A DNA stretch of 28,201 bases from Euglena gracilis (GCA_900893395.1 CAAHFI010706965.1:1-28201), one strand, 5' to 3'; numbered from the stretch's first letter, positions 19,650 to 28,201 are shown. A program made the numbers and translations. Notes: generated by a model from the letters alone, not told the origin.

Positions 19650-20210
19650 TCGTTAGTGAATATCAAGGATATCACTACCCGAATTTCGAAGTGGAGAGGG
19701 TGTGCCAATCAGCACGTCATCAATATACCATTGTAAACGGTAGGTCTCGTAGAATCCATTGTATCATTCTTTAGAACACGGCCGGTCCATTCTTTACACC
19801 CATTGGAAACACCGTCCATTGGTAAACTCCGGAGGTTACAAATGCGGTGTACGGTGAGTCAGGGTGTAAGTGCATCCTGACGGTCATGGTGAAAACCATC
19901 CTCTAAGTCGAAAATCGACCAGAGTCGGTTTTATGCCTGTTTTGTAACCAAATCTCTGATGAGTGGTAACAGGAAATGGATCGTCGTTTGTATGTGAGTT
20001 CAAGAATCGTTATTCAGCACAAGTCTCCACTTCTTCTGTCCGGAAGCATCCGGAGGCTTGGGTATCACAAAAGCTTGTGAGGTCCAATCGCTTTTGGAGG
20101 GTATGATCCTTTTGCATTCAATTTGGATCATTTTGTGGAGAGCTTGTTCTCTTTCGCCTGAACAGCGAAAGAATTTCCGGTGCATTGGCTGTGCATCTTC
20201 TTTGAGTTCG
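19650..20210 (-). mobile_element. Reverse transcriptase domain, older Ty3 copy
   Basis: The 61-codon stretch at 20000-20185 reads MHRKFFRCSGEREQALHKMI and then KPPDASGQKKWRLVL. A YIDDVLIGTP block, the catalytic motif, is legible on the minus strand near 19700-19735. The layout equals that of the main copy. Broken. Confidence 0.85.
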
Positions 20211-20399
20211 ATTTTACAGACACCAAAAGGTCAGCAAATTGCAGGATCTATGGTCATGTGCATAGATAGCATGACACCGCAAAACTCTTCAAGCCAAGGG
20301 GGTGTATTTCAGTAAATCCCACCACTGAAAAGTGACACACGTCAGTTTTTGGAACCATCCCGCTTCGGGATTTATAAGTGTGAACAGCACCACTACCAC

Positions 20400-20600
20400 T
20401 TCCTTGATCCCGAAGGATCTTGTCAACAACAAGAGGGATAAGTTTCAGAGGTAGGTGTAGCCACAGGATAACATAACCCCAAAAAATTTAACAAACACAG
20501 TTGTATGGCTTGACCAGTAGTTGTGAAAACGAGAATGTGCTTTAAAAGAGAATGCATCAATGTTCAATTGTTGTGAAATCGCGATTCGCGCAATTTTGGA
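20400..20600 (-). mobile_element. Dam-like domain, older Ty3 copy
   Basis: The minus strand reads IARIAISQQLNIDAFSFKAH and SRFHNYWSSHTTVFVKFFG, paralleling IATLADFFDLALEIHAFSSN and ARFPSRWSHTSNALDKFWG of the main copy. Finding this region in two diverged copies shows that it belongs to the family and is not a one-off insertion. Confidence 0.55.
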
Positions 20601-21489
20601 AAAGCAGTGAAGGGCTGAAACACAGACTACCGAGCCACATTGGTAGCGTGGTGTGTCCGAAGACACTTCATCGGGCATTGTACCAAGTGTACCAAGTGTA
20701 TTGTGAAAAGTACAATTATTGTTGGCATTCTGGCATTTGGAACCAGGGGCAGTGGAGGGTTGACATTCTGCCATTCGGGGTCAGAGAGATTGGATTTCTG
20801 CCATTGGAGGTTGGGATGCGCGATTCTCGTGATTTTTAATAGGGACGCGATTTCTCGTTTGTCCATGTGTGTTGTACTTCAACACACAACGGGTAACAAC
20901 CTTGTGTGTTGTGGTCTCGTTCAGCTGTTAGGGTAAACTGGGTACCGGTTCCGGTTCCAAATGTGCTCTGGTTGTTGAGTAAATTGAATAGTTTGGAATG
21001 TGCAACGATTCAACCACAATCAAATTCAGGTTGTGTGAAAATTTTCCGACAATGTGCGCATTGGAAGGAAGTGTATGTCTGGTCGTGTATGTAAGTCATG
21101 CGTATTTTGTGTACGGGGGTGTTGACAGTTGTAGCTGCTGGGATCTGTACAGGGGTGTTCGATACACCTGGTGCAAAACATAAAATTTGTGCGGCTGGGC
21201 TGCTACTTGACACCGAAATTTTTCAGGCCTTTGCGCTTTCACCTTGGTACCCAGTGAAACGTGGGGGGTTAAGCTACTCGCTTTCCCTACCGCATGGGGA
21301 ATGTGAGGTAAAAGTGTAGCGGGTAGGGGGCAAGCTTTCTCTTTACCCCTGGTGTAGGAAGCAGTATTTTCGGTTGTAGAAAACGTTGTGGCAAGGCGGG
21401 TGGACATCTGGGAAGACGCACTTGGGGACTCATTAGGTGGTGTGGGTTGTGTGCGTGAAGTAGTGCACAAACCGAGGGAGAGGCAGTCC

Positions 21490-21790
21490 ACAACTGGGTG
21501 GATCTGACACAAGAATGGAAAACCCAAAATGACCTCAGATCCGCAGATCCACGATTCGTAACTCCAAGTACCCAGAAAATTCTGTATGTATGGGGGTTGT
21601 GAGTGGTTCTTGGGGATGATGGGGAGGAGTACGTCAAAAAAGCATCCCAAGTCACCACCGCACACGGGGCTATTGTCAGCGGTCATAATTTTAATGGGGT
21701 GCTTGTCTTTAACCAGAAGACCAGAAGGGAGTTGAAATCAATCCTGTTCGAAAGAGTAGGGGTATGAGACACCCTGTGTCGACCAAAATT
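21490..21790 (-). mobile_element. Aspartic protease domain, older Ty3 copy
   Basis: The minus strand reads ILVDTGCLIPLLFRTGLIST near 21720-21785 (DTG active site), then IMTADNSPVCGGDLGCFFD and SEVILGFPFLCQ near 21520. These match DTGS, TTADNTPMCGGDLGC and SDVILGYPFL of the main copy. It is followed by a Ser/Thr-rich linker and the TSFQCAHCRK tail (about 21040). Confidence 0.82.
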
Positions 21791-21981
21791 TTGCATTTGG
21801 TAGAAACATTTTGTGTTGGGATTTCTGCTTGGACCAAAAGTTCCATTGGGAGTACACAAAGGGCAGGATGCGGCTAAAAATTGTTGACTCTCCAACTCTC
21901 CAAAATTGCTGACTTTCCAACAGGATCCCGTTCCTACTTTGCTCAGGTTTCCAAACAGAAATTTGGGGTGTGGGGTGGACA

Positions 21982-22280
21982 AAAACTCAGGTCAAAAGTT
22001 ACAGGATTTTTGGAAGGACCTGCATGTCCCTCATATAAATCAAAAAGAGTGGCAGGCTGCAGTGGAAACTGTAAAATCTTTGGCCAAACCAAAGCAAACG
22101 ATTGTGTTTCATGTGGGCAGCCAGGTGGCGGTCAGTTATTTGACAAAATGTTGAGGCAAAAAGCCACACCTAAATTCCATCATAAAACACCTTCTGTATC
22201 ATTGCCAAGAAAACCAAATCAATTTGTAGGTGGTTTGGGTACCCACAAAAGAAGAATTGGCAGACTCAGCAAAAGGACCC
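21982..22280 (+). mobile_element. RNase H part of the DIRS-type element
   Basis: The + strand reads LQDFWKDLHVPHINQKEW, then AAVETVKSL, IVFHVGSQVAVSYL, and near 22225 VVWVPTKEELADSA. This follows DIRS RNase H, where an HIN(x)xE block is followed by a D/V-N-x-VA-x-SYL strand and a W(V/I)P...N-x-xAD block. Only the later part of the domain is present. Confidence 0.7.
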
Positions 22281-22309
22281 AGGGGATTATACCCTACACC
22301 TGAACATCT

Positions 22310-22720
22310 TTCACCGAATTTTGCAATTTTTCAGCACGGACATAACCCCAGAGGTGGACGTGTTTTGCACCCCCAGCAACAAAAAATTCCCCAAGTTCGT
22401 TTGTCGATACCGCCACCAAGGGGCTTTGCTGGTGGATGCCTTGAAGGCAGATTTGAGGGGTCTCCCCCCAGTTTATAGCAACCCTCCATGGAGCATCATT
22501 CCCCAGTGGGTTTAGAGATTAATGTTAAACCCAGACCTGACATGTCTGTTGATCGTACCCCACTGGGCTTCGATATCATGGTGGCGACAATTAATGTCAA
22601 TCAGGCAGCCAGGCAGCAAAGTTTTGCTGGTACCCCCCCAATGGGGTCTGTTCACCAACTTCTGGGGGGAGGAGTTGCCCCCCCCAAGGTGGAATTTGGC
22701 CCGCTTGATTGTGTCAGGCA
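22310..22720 (+). mobile_element. Dam-like domain of the DIRS-type element
   Basis: Two + strand stretches show the domain: DVFCTPSNKKFPKFVCRY, then ALLVDALKADLRGLPPVYSN and PPWSIIPQWV; then CLLIVPHWASISWWRQL, VPPQWGLFTNFWG and LPPPRWNLARLIVSG. This is the canonical DIRS arrangement (D-x-F-x-x-x-x-N, DA(L/F), NPPW, LLIVPxW, then a Pro-rich close ending VSG). It is a useful reference for the related region in the Ty3 copies. Confidence 0.75.
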
Positions 22721-22729
22721 AACATTACA

Positions 22730-23600
22730 CTCCCAGGAAGTTTCGATCTCCAGTATCGACAATTACATAAAAAATATGGGAAATGTCAAAAGATATGACT
22801 CAGCTTTCAGGATATTTGTGGGCCAGTTGTTGCACAAAGGGGTGTCCCTGCAGGACTGCACAGTCCACAGGATGGCTGAAGCAATACTTGATCTTGATGT
22901 TCATAGCATCAATACTGCAGAAATGCATATGCAGCAGCCTTATTACTCCCAGGGTTTGGGTCATTGAGGTTTTCCCCTCTTCTGGCACCATTGAAAAGGA
23001 AATGGAACTCCAATGTCTGCAAGTATGCCCACTTTTGGGACCGCACTGATTTCCTAGAAAACATCATGGGAAATTCAACAGCACCTCTCTCAGAGCTGTC
23101 TGTGAAAGAGCTCAGAAACAGTCTCATCATCTGTTGGAGGCTTTTGGCCCTGCACAGGGGGTTGATCTAGCCAGGACACAGCGAAAAATCAGTTTCGTGG
23201 GAGAAAAAAGTTTCATTTTACTGCAAAGGAAATGGTGGAATTTCCCAAGATGGGAGGACGTTTTGAATTTGCTACACACCCCCTTTTTAAGCCCCTGGCA
23301 TTTATTGCAAGAGAATGTGGAAAGGACTGCCCACATGGTTGGGCACAAACATAATTTGTTATGGTCCTTGGATGGTAAACGACCTTTGACATCAGAAAGA
23401 GTGAATTTCCTGACCAAAGAAATTCTGCAAGAGGGGGGGGGGTGGGCACCACCCACTGGAAACCCCACAGCACAAGAGGGGCTGAGGTTTTATGGTGGAA
23501 AAATGCTGGTTTGCAAGTGGAGGAAGTCCAGCAATTGGGTCAGTGGAAAAATTTATATGCCTTCCAAGCTCATTATTTGCGACTTGGGGTCGTATCTTCG
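22730..23600 (+). mobile_element. Tyrosine recombinase of the DIRS-type element
   Basis: A helical N-terminal part reads RYDSAFRIFVGQLLHKGVSL and EAILDLDVHSINTAEMHM (about 22790-22930). The catalytic part follows: LLWSLDGKRPLTSERVNFLT near 23358-23417; WKPHSTRGAEVLWWKNAG, carrying the HxxR box, near 23455-23510; and LGQWKNLYAFQAHYLRL near 23535-23590 with the nucleophilic Tyr. The order and spacing are those of DIRS recombinases. It is broken in several places. Confidence 0.82.
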
Positions 23601-23868
23601 CCATCTTGGTCCCTTCCACTCCCTTCCTGTGTCGTGGGAGTCCGAGAAAAACTTCCAGGCCCATCCTTGGGCTTATATTTGTCCCTAACCCTTTATCGCC
23701 AAACAGTAGGTTGCCGCCTAAGCCGTAACCTCTTTTGCGCGTTTTCGGGTTTTGGGTGACATATTTATACCCTAAGGTAAGTTGGAACCAAGCATGGTTC
23801 CTGGTGCCTATCTCACACAGGACTGTGCCTTGCATCCCGACTGGCCTGGTCCAGGAGGGAAATTGGGC
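23601..23868. other. Tail of DIRS region, no gene recognised
   Basis: Nothing coding is supported. The stretch 23790-23868 matches 2370-2445 (shared actggcctggtcca), so both precede a purine tract and an LTR-like repeat. This may be the 3' internal end of another element next to the DIRS fragment. Confidence 0.4.
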
Positions 23869-23888
23869 ATAGATCTGGGAGGGGGAAG
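23869..23888 (+). promoter_or_regulatory. Polypurine-like tract before LTR-like D
   Basis: The + strand agatctgggagggggaag leads directly into TGTACCAGGC, parallel to cctgggaggagga before LTR-like E and to the tract before LTR A. This is the usual place for plus-strand priming. Confidence 0.45.
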
Positions 23889-24335
23889 TGTACCAGGCTG
23901 CCATGATGCCATGGCACTGTGTGCTACAAAGGGCGAATGCCTGTTAACTGGCCTTTGGCAAGGTGCACACAGTACTATGTGATTCGGCACTAACTGGTGA
24001 CGACGTCCCAGTTAGGGAATTCCCTGCAGAATAAGCAACACTGGCTTCCCACTTAGCTTAAGGTTTTATTCGGTTGGTTTTGTAAGTAGGGTTTCTCTTG
24101 AGGGGCGAAGACCCCAATCTTTCCAATTATTTTTGTTCCCTTATAAAAACCCGAAGTGGTCAACAAGAACAACTGAAACGGATTTAGGTCCCTAAACAAA
24201 ATATCTTCTCCCTTTGCCTTGTGCTCCGCATAAAGGGGTCAAAAGGTTTACAAATTTTATTTTGTTACTCCTGCGCCTTTTTTGATAAAAAGTGAAAAGC
24301 GAAAGAGAAAGGGCGGGACGTACACTGATACCCCT
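23889..24335 (+). repeat. LTR-like repeat D (partial, diverged)
   Basis: It starts TGTACCAGGC after a purine tract. In the same order as LTR B it shows ttgtgct-gc, then attttgttactcc with gcgcc, then gggacgtacact. Length up to the last shared block is a little greater than in LTR B, and the 3' part is not recognised, so this is a relative of the family or a partial copy. It contains TATAAAA at 24142-24148. Confidence 0.45.
24142..24148 (+). promoter_or_regulatory. TATA box candidate in LTR-like D
   Basis: TATAAAA lies in a moderately AT-rich setting, about 255 bases before the ATG at 24397. It could be the promoter of the LTR-like repeat or of the open frame downstream. No initiator is obvious. 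Confidence 0.35.
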
Positions 24336-24396
24336 GCCAGAACTTCGGCATTTTCACCGACTGAAACGGTCTGACGTATGTCGATTGTTTGGGAAC

Positions 24397-24936
24397 ATGT
24401 CCAGACGACGTAACGTTCGTGACGCAGTTGAAGGAAGTCTTCAGGCGTATGTATTCGGTGCACCGCTGGGAACACAGTGGAAGCATTACCCCATGCCAGA
24501 GAAACTCCAGGCGCACGTTGCGGTACTGTTCACGTGCAAACTGCAAATACACTTGAACAGCATGTATAGCACGCTGTTCAAGGTGCTGCACGTGGACCTC
24601 GCGTACCCACAGCGATACAAACTGGAATGCCAGTTGCAAGGAAATACACCTTGTGGACTTCTGGTGTTTCGGAGAACGCGGAAAACTGCCTCCGACTGCC
24701 GAGAATGCTGGCAGCCAGCCGACCAGGAGATTTCTCCTGCATCAGTGCCGGAATCCCCAGACTGGAACCCAAGAAAGAAAGTTGCTGAAACAGCACCGGC
24801 AGAAAATATTTCTGCCACAACAACTCTGGCACAGGGCGTGGATTACCTACGTCCTGGAGGTATACATCTATTTCCTGGAATTACGGAATCCTGCAAATCC
24901 ACAGGAAGTGGATACCTTTGGGATACACCGAGGTAG
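24397..24936 (+). CDS. Unrecognised open frame, about 179 codons
   Basis: The frame opens at 24292; the first ATG is at 24397, giving MSRRRNVRDAVEGSLQAYVF as its start. The first 100 residues (LQAHVAVLFTCKLQIHLN, VLHVDLAYPQRYKLECQL) look coding. The later part is less convincing, and an adjacent frame (24653-24958) with AWITYVLEVYIYFLELRNPA reads better at the end, so an intron or other discontinuity is possible. There are no recognised domains. It lies downstream of the TATA candidate and converges with the minus-strand copy of family U. It may be host, viral or element derived. Confidence 0.4.
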   Translation: MSRRRNVRDAVEGSLQAYVFGAPLGTQWKHYPMPEKLQAHVAVLFTCKLQIHLNSMYSTLFKVLHVDLAYPQRYKLECQLQGNTPCGLLVFRRTRKTASDCRECWQPADQEISPASVPESPDWNPRKKVAETAPAENISATTTLAQGVDYLRPGGIHLFPGITESCKSTGSGYLWDTPR

Positions 24937-25154
24937 AGTGGCTGGCCAGATGAAGTAGTTCATCCGTGGATGGTTGGCTGACACCTGCACCACATCACAC
25001 CACACCTGCGGGGTATTCCCCGGGTGGAAATCAACGGGCATGTGATGCGCACATTCCGTGCGAACTGTATGGGGTCGTAATACGGCCCCAAGCCAGGCTT
25101 TCCAGGTCAAACTGTGGTTTTCGGGTGGTCATTGTGGCAGGCACCAGCGACCAT
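24937..25154. other. Spacer between convergent open frames
   Basis: Nothing recognised. A minus-strand open frame of 80 codons (24868-25110) follows the right copy of family U in its sense direction, but has no match in the left copy. Confidence 0.4.
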
Positions 25155-25870
25155 TTAAGTTATGTGTGGTAAACAAACGGAAAAGTCTCTTTTCCCTGCC
25201 TGCTGCCTCCCAGACGTAATCTTAGAGTAAAGTAATCTTACCCCTTCCTCAGCAGCGAGGCATATCGCCCCACTGTCGATCTGCCACCCACGGGCCATTC
25301 CCGTGTGGCGGTTGTCGTCTAGCTTGAGCTTGGAGTACTTGAAAAATTCCTTGTACTTTTTTTGCAGGGTGGAGTATTCCTGCAGTGTCTTCTGGCCGCC
25401 TGGCACGATTGTGCGAACTGCGCCTTCCGCAGCTTGCCAGAAGGTACCTCGAAGGTAGTTGACGCAGAGCAACGGCACATTCGTCCCATCTCGCTCCGTG
25501 TAGTGGAAGTTGTCCTTGTAGGTCCAATTATCCACGTAACCCGGCACCTACCAAGGCACAGTTGGGGACGTATACGTCCTTTTGGAACGATTTCCGATCC
25601 ACAGGGTTGCATACGTGGACGAGGGGTAATCCCAAGTCAGGTGCACTGTTATACATCTTGTGGAACACAGTGCACAGCCACCAAAAAAGGTCTTCATTTT
25701 TCAACGACAATTCATCGCTGAAGTATTGGGCCAAAACGCGTGGCGATCTAGAATTGTAATAATTCAAGGTAACGTCAAAGGACCATCTTCATCTTTGACA
25801 GAACATTGGCTCACTCTATCGATTGAGACATTGATTTCTCCACAATTTGTGGTTGATCATCATGTACCTG
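25155..25870 (-). pseudogene. Unrecognised protein family U, right copy
   Basis: Two minus-strand open stretches (25528-25767 and 25155-25547) match the left copy in order: EPMF, YNSRSPRVLAQYFSDEL, LPLVHVCNPVDRKSF with VP following, WTYKDNFHYTERDGTNVP, then LLCVNYLRGTFW, and a Lys-rich helical part, LQKKYKEFFKYSKLKLD. Beyond the point where the left copy fades, the right copy continues with RGWQIDSGAICLAAEEGV. It is better preserved than the left copy. The aromatic-rich, beta-like composition would suit a structural protein, but that is a guess; I cannot assign a family. Acidic and Gly/Pro-rich open frames precede it on the same strand. Confidence 0.6.
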
Positions 25871-25982
25871 TCTTTCAGGTCAGGAGTCTCAGGCTCATCC
25901 TGAGTGACCACTTCCAGTCAATGACAATTTCGTCTTCCGTGGGTGTTTCAGCCGTGGCGGCGCGGGATTTTTCCTGACCCCT

Positions 25983-26180
25983 TTACTGAGGTTTCGGCTG
26001 TGAGGTTTTCCCATAGCCGGACGACGTTACATGCGTGAATCCTTGTCCCATGGTTGTTCCTCGAGAACAGGATGCGGCACTTTGGATACCAGCACCACCA
26101 CCGCCGTACGGTGGGGTCTGGTCACCAGTTTTTGGTGTTGGTTTGCAAGGTGCGGCGCCCGGATTTGATTTGGTCGTCAC
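25983..26180 (-). CDS. Gly/Pro-rich open stretch before family U
   Basis: Sixty-five codons on the minus strand, low complexity: KPTPKTGDQTPPYGGGGAG, then SRGTTMGQGFTHVTSSGYG. It lies between the acidic Pro/Ser/Thr-rich stretch and the right copy of family U, and may be a disordered linker of the same gene. It has no domain. Ends are uncertain. Confidence 0.35.
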   Translation of the reverse strand: MTTKSNPGAAPCKPTPKTGDQTPPYGGGGAGIQSAASCSRGTTMGQGFTHVTSSGYGKTSQPKPQ

Positions 26181-27465
26181 CTTCGGGCTTCCGGTTTCCA
26201 GAGCTTCCGAGGGCGTCTTTTGGCGTCGCGCTTGCTTGCCCAGGTGCGTGGTGACGCCTGGTCGTGCCCAGGTCGTGGTTCTTCCGCGGTGTTTTCCCGA
26301 GCTGATGGTCGCCCTACACGCTCCTTTGCGGCTTCCGTGGTTTTCCCAGGGGTAGCCGTGGGGGATGGTATGGGTGCAGGTGTGGTTGGCGCGCTTCGTG
26401 CTGATTGGGTGTGTGGCGGGGGCATGGACGTCCGGTCAACCTGTTTTTCAGGTGCCGGTGTCCGTGTACCTTGACGCTTCTGTGCTGTGGTTGTGGTTGC
26501 GCGCTGAGTTGCGGGTTCATCCCATGCCTCTACTTGTGCTGCCGGTGCTGCTACATGTTCATCCTGTACTTGCACGGCGGGTGTTTCTCCACTGCCATTG
26601 CTGTCAGTTCGCCTTCCTTCCGTGTCGCTTCGACACCGGCAGTGTCGCTGCCTTTGAAGGAGTTTCATCCTCCACCATGGCGGTAGTGTCAGGTGTTTCT
26701 TCCGCCTGCTGGGCAGATTCCGCCGCAGCTGTGGAAGAAGTGGCCACTGTACCACGTGGAGTGACAACTGCTGTCAGTGAACGCAATACACCAAGCACGC
26801 GTCTTCCCAGCGCTGTGTGCCGCTCCGGCCCTTCAGCCGAAGTCGTCTCATCCGCTGGCTCCTCCGTGGACGGGGTTTCCCCGGAAACAGGGAGCTTGAG
26901 GCGTAATACCTCAGCCGTTTTGTTGTACCGTATCTCCTGACGGCTTTTCTCGTGGAGGGGTCGGCACACCTGGCGTCCTCAGTGAAGTGGGTGGAGTTGG
27001 TACACGTGCCCTCTCACCTGTCAGTGATTCTGGGCGCTGGGCAGTTTCCGCCACCGTGTCCAGCATCACGACAGACGGGCTACAGGTTTCCCGTGGGAGT
27101 TTTGCTGGCAGGTGTTCATCCTGGGCCATTGGAGCTGTTTCCTCTTCCTCCTCCGCTTCCGGAGGGGATTCGTTTGTGTGTAACTGTGCTGCAGAACGCG
27201 AGTCATTCTCGCTTCTGTAGCACTCCCGTGCGTCTGACAAGCGGTAAAAGTCAATGCTTTCACTCCTGTCAAAGTTGAGGTATGGCGGTGGCCATGACGG
27301 TCTTACCCAGCTTCTGGGTAAAGGCTCTGGCTCGCCCTCGTCGGTGATGCAGAGGTCTTCCCACTGCGCCCGACAGTTTTCAGCCATGCTGTATTCGTCT
27401 GTATATTCCAGGTAGGCAGGCAACGTCAGAGCATAACGAGGGTGGCTTACCTCATGTGCCACCAA
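26177..27465 (-). CDS. Acidic Pro/Glu/Ser/Thr-rich open stretches
   Basis: Three overlapping minus-strand open stretches (26911-27465, 26604-26969, 26177-26767) have strongly protein-like composition. The first begins HPRYALTLPAYLEYTDEYSM, with NCRAQWEDLCITDEGEPEP, SESIDFYRLSDARECYRSEN and ESPPEAEEEEETAPMAQDEH. The others are rich in Ala, Thr, Pro, Glu and Arg. This looks like a long disordered, PEST-like protein, possibly with a folded N-terminus. The GC content is higher than in the Ty3 area. No family is recognised. The placement suggests one transcription unit with family U, which is inference. Confidence 0.5.
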
Positions 27466-27566
27466 AAAGGTTCGAAATACTCATAGTTCAGGATAGTCCC
27501 GAGCTGGGTTTCGATGTGCTCCTGGAGGACTAAATGGGCTTCCTGCCAGTCCGGCTGCAGGTTCAT
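27447..27566 (-). CDS. Possible N-terminal piece of the minus-strand gene
   Basis: From an ATG at 27566 the minus strand reads MNLQPDWQEAHLVLQEHIET, then QLGTILNYEYFEPFWWHMR. The frame closes exactly where the DNA reads ATGAG followed by GTAAGC, a good 5' splice-donor consensus, so this may be the end of an exon. It overlaps the start of the acidic stretch on the same strand. Upstream in the sense direction a + strand open frame begins, so a divergent gene pair is possible. Confidence 0.4.
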   Translation of the reverse strand: MNLQPDWQEAHLVLQEHIETQLGTILNYEYFEPFWWHMR

Positions 27567-27604
27567 CCTGCGTCGGTCTGGCTCATTCGGTCTGGCCTTG
27601 CTCA

Positions 27605-28041
27605 GAAAATACTGGGAGCAGCTGCAGTGGTTCGTTGCGGAAAGAGCGAGTGTAACGAAGCACGCAGTCACCTACGGATGGGTTCAGGACTGGATGAAAC
27701 CTGACTTCGTATACGAATCGCCAGAAACCTGGCTCGCGGACAGGCCACCACCACAGCTATTCCAAATGGTCCTGGTGGAAGACCCCCTGGACTACCGCCA
27801 TGATAACTTGCGGTTGGAAAGGATACAACGTCGAAACGGCATGACCAGCTCCATGTAAGGTCAGCGCCTTAATAGAGCCTGGATACCCCTGGAGAATCAT
27901 ACACTGGTAGTGGAAACCGCCAAACAGCCCTGGGATGAACCCGGGTCTGTCACCACACACGTGCTCTGGATGGAAGATCCAAGAGCCCCCCAAACCGTCA
28001 CCACAACTTGCCGTGCGGACGAAACCGTCTACAGGAGGTAA
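27605..28041 (+). CDS. Unrecognised + strand open stretches with splice-like ends
   Basis: Two consecutive stretches in one + frame have good composition: KYWEQLQWFVAERASVTKHA, YGWVQDWMKPDFVYESPETW and FQMVLVEDPLDYRHDNLRLE, then WIPLENHTLVVETAKQPWDE and THVLWMEDPRAPQTVTTT. The first ends at 27858 in GTAAG context and the second at 28041 in AGGAGGTAAGC, both donor-like. A pyrimidine-rich run ending CAG lies at 27590-27604. This suggests an exon-containing gene, but the minus strand is also open over much of 27757-28158, so strand choice rests on composition alone. No domain is recognised. Confidence 0.4.
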
Positions 28042-28201
28042 GCGCCTCTTATCACGTCGTGAACGAGCTGCTGCTGTGAACACCTTGGCAGCAGAGAAAC
28101 CTGGCAAGCCTCTAAGCGACACACAGCTCACAGCGCGCACGCCGTAATAATAGTCCAAATTGTGACTTTTCGGCCATAGGGCCCCTTAAGGCTGCCAGAC
28201 A

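Larger units (their letters stand above)
18548..21981 (-). mobile_element. Ty3/Gypsy chromovirus, older second copy (broken)
   Basis: This minus-strand copy is colinear with 9850-13360 of the main copy: from the gag/protease boundary through protease, linker, Dam-like domain, reverse transcriptase and RNase H to the first part of integrase. Its open stretches are shorter than those of the main copy, and it is heavily broken. At 21981 it meets DIRS-type sequence on the + strand, and at 18547 it meets LTR B. The placement suggests the main copy or its LTR inserted into this copy's integrase region, making this copy the older one. Confidence 0.85.
21982..23600 (+). mobile_element. DIRS-type retroelement, 3' part (broken)
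   Basis: The + strand carries RNase H, then a Dam-like domain, then a tyrosine recombinase, the order of DIRS-type elements, which integrate with a tyrosine recombinase instead of a DDE integrase. The reverse transcriptase that should lie before 21982 is absent because Ty3 sequence begins there. Several interruptions are present. I could not find the inverted terminal repeats or internal complementary region expected of DIRS. Confidence 0.85.

Noticed and set aside
23134-23473. Minus-strand frames opposite the recombinase
   Set aside because: They are shadows of the DIRS tyrosine recombinase, whose HxxR and Tyr blocks read on the + strand.
27757-28158. 133-codon minus-strand frame
   Set aside because: It is open with passable composition, but the + frame over the same bases has a stronger coding look and splice-like ends. 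The call is not certain.

Overview
The window is eukaryotic, repeat-rich DNA with no sign of a bacterial operon. Almost every recognisable segment is a decayed retroelement. I cannot name the species; chromodomain-bearing Ty3 elements together with a DIRS-type element fit several protist, algal, fungal or invertebrate genomes.

Layout. 1-746 (+) holds part of an unrecognised protein family, called U here. 747-2458 holds a small terminal-inverted-repeat candidate, a tRNA-Leu(TAA)-like fossil at 1618-1699 and unassigned sequence. 2459-5304 holds pieces of a Ty3/Gypsy family: two LTR-like repeats, and gag pieces in both orientations. 5305-8640 holds a short ORF beside LTR A, then about 3 kb of low-complexity sequence with a possible ORF1-like remnant on the + strand. 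8640-17827 (-) is the best preserved Ty3 copy. In its sense direction it reads: very long gag with coiled coils, capsid-like domain and two zinc knuckles; protease; a Ser/Thr/Pro linker; a DIRS-type Dam-like domain; reverse transcriptase; RNase H; integrase; chromodomain. Its gag carries a 234-bp MITE-like insertion. 17929-18547 is a second LTR of about 620 bp, lying in the opposite orientation to the body. 18548-21981 (-) is an older copy, from the gag/protease boundary to the start of integrase. 21982-23600 (+) is the 3' part of a DIRS-type element (RNase H, Dam-like domain, tyrosine recombinase). 23869-24335 (+) is another polypurine tract plus LTR-like piece with a TATA box.

From about 24.3 kb the sequence changes: it is more GC-rich, and its open frames do not resemble the Ty3 or DIRS parts. 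On the minus strand lies a second copy of family U (25155-25870), preceded in its sense direction by Gly/Pro-rich and acidic Pro/Glu/Ser/Thr-rich open frames (25983-27566). Unrecognised open frames on the + strand lie at 24397-24936 and 27605-28041.

The main points for follow-up are: (1) family U, present twice in opposite orientations near the two ends of the window and not recognised by me; (2) a Dam-like, DIRS-type domain placed between protease and reverse transcriptase in the Ty3 family, seen in two independent copies and also in the neighbouring DIRS fragment; and (3) the MITE with internal hairpin repeats. All retroelement parts are broken and are described only as fossils.
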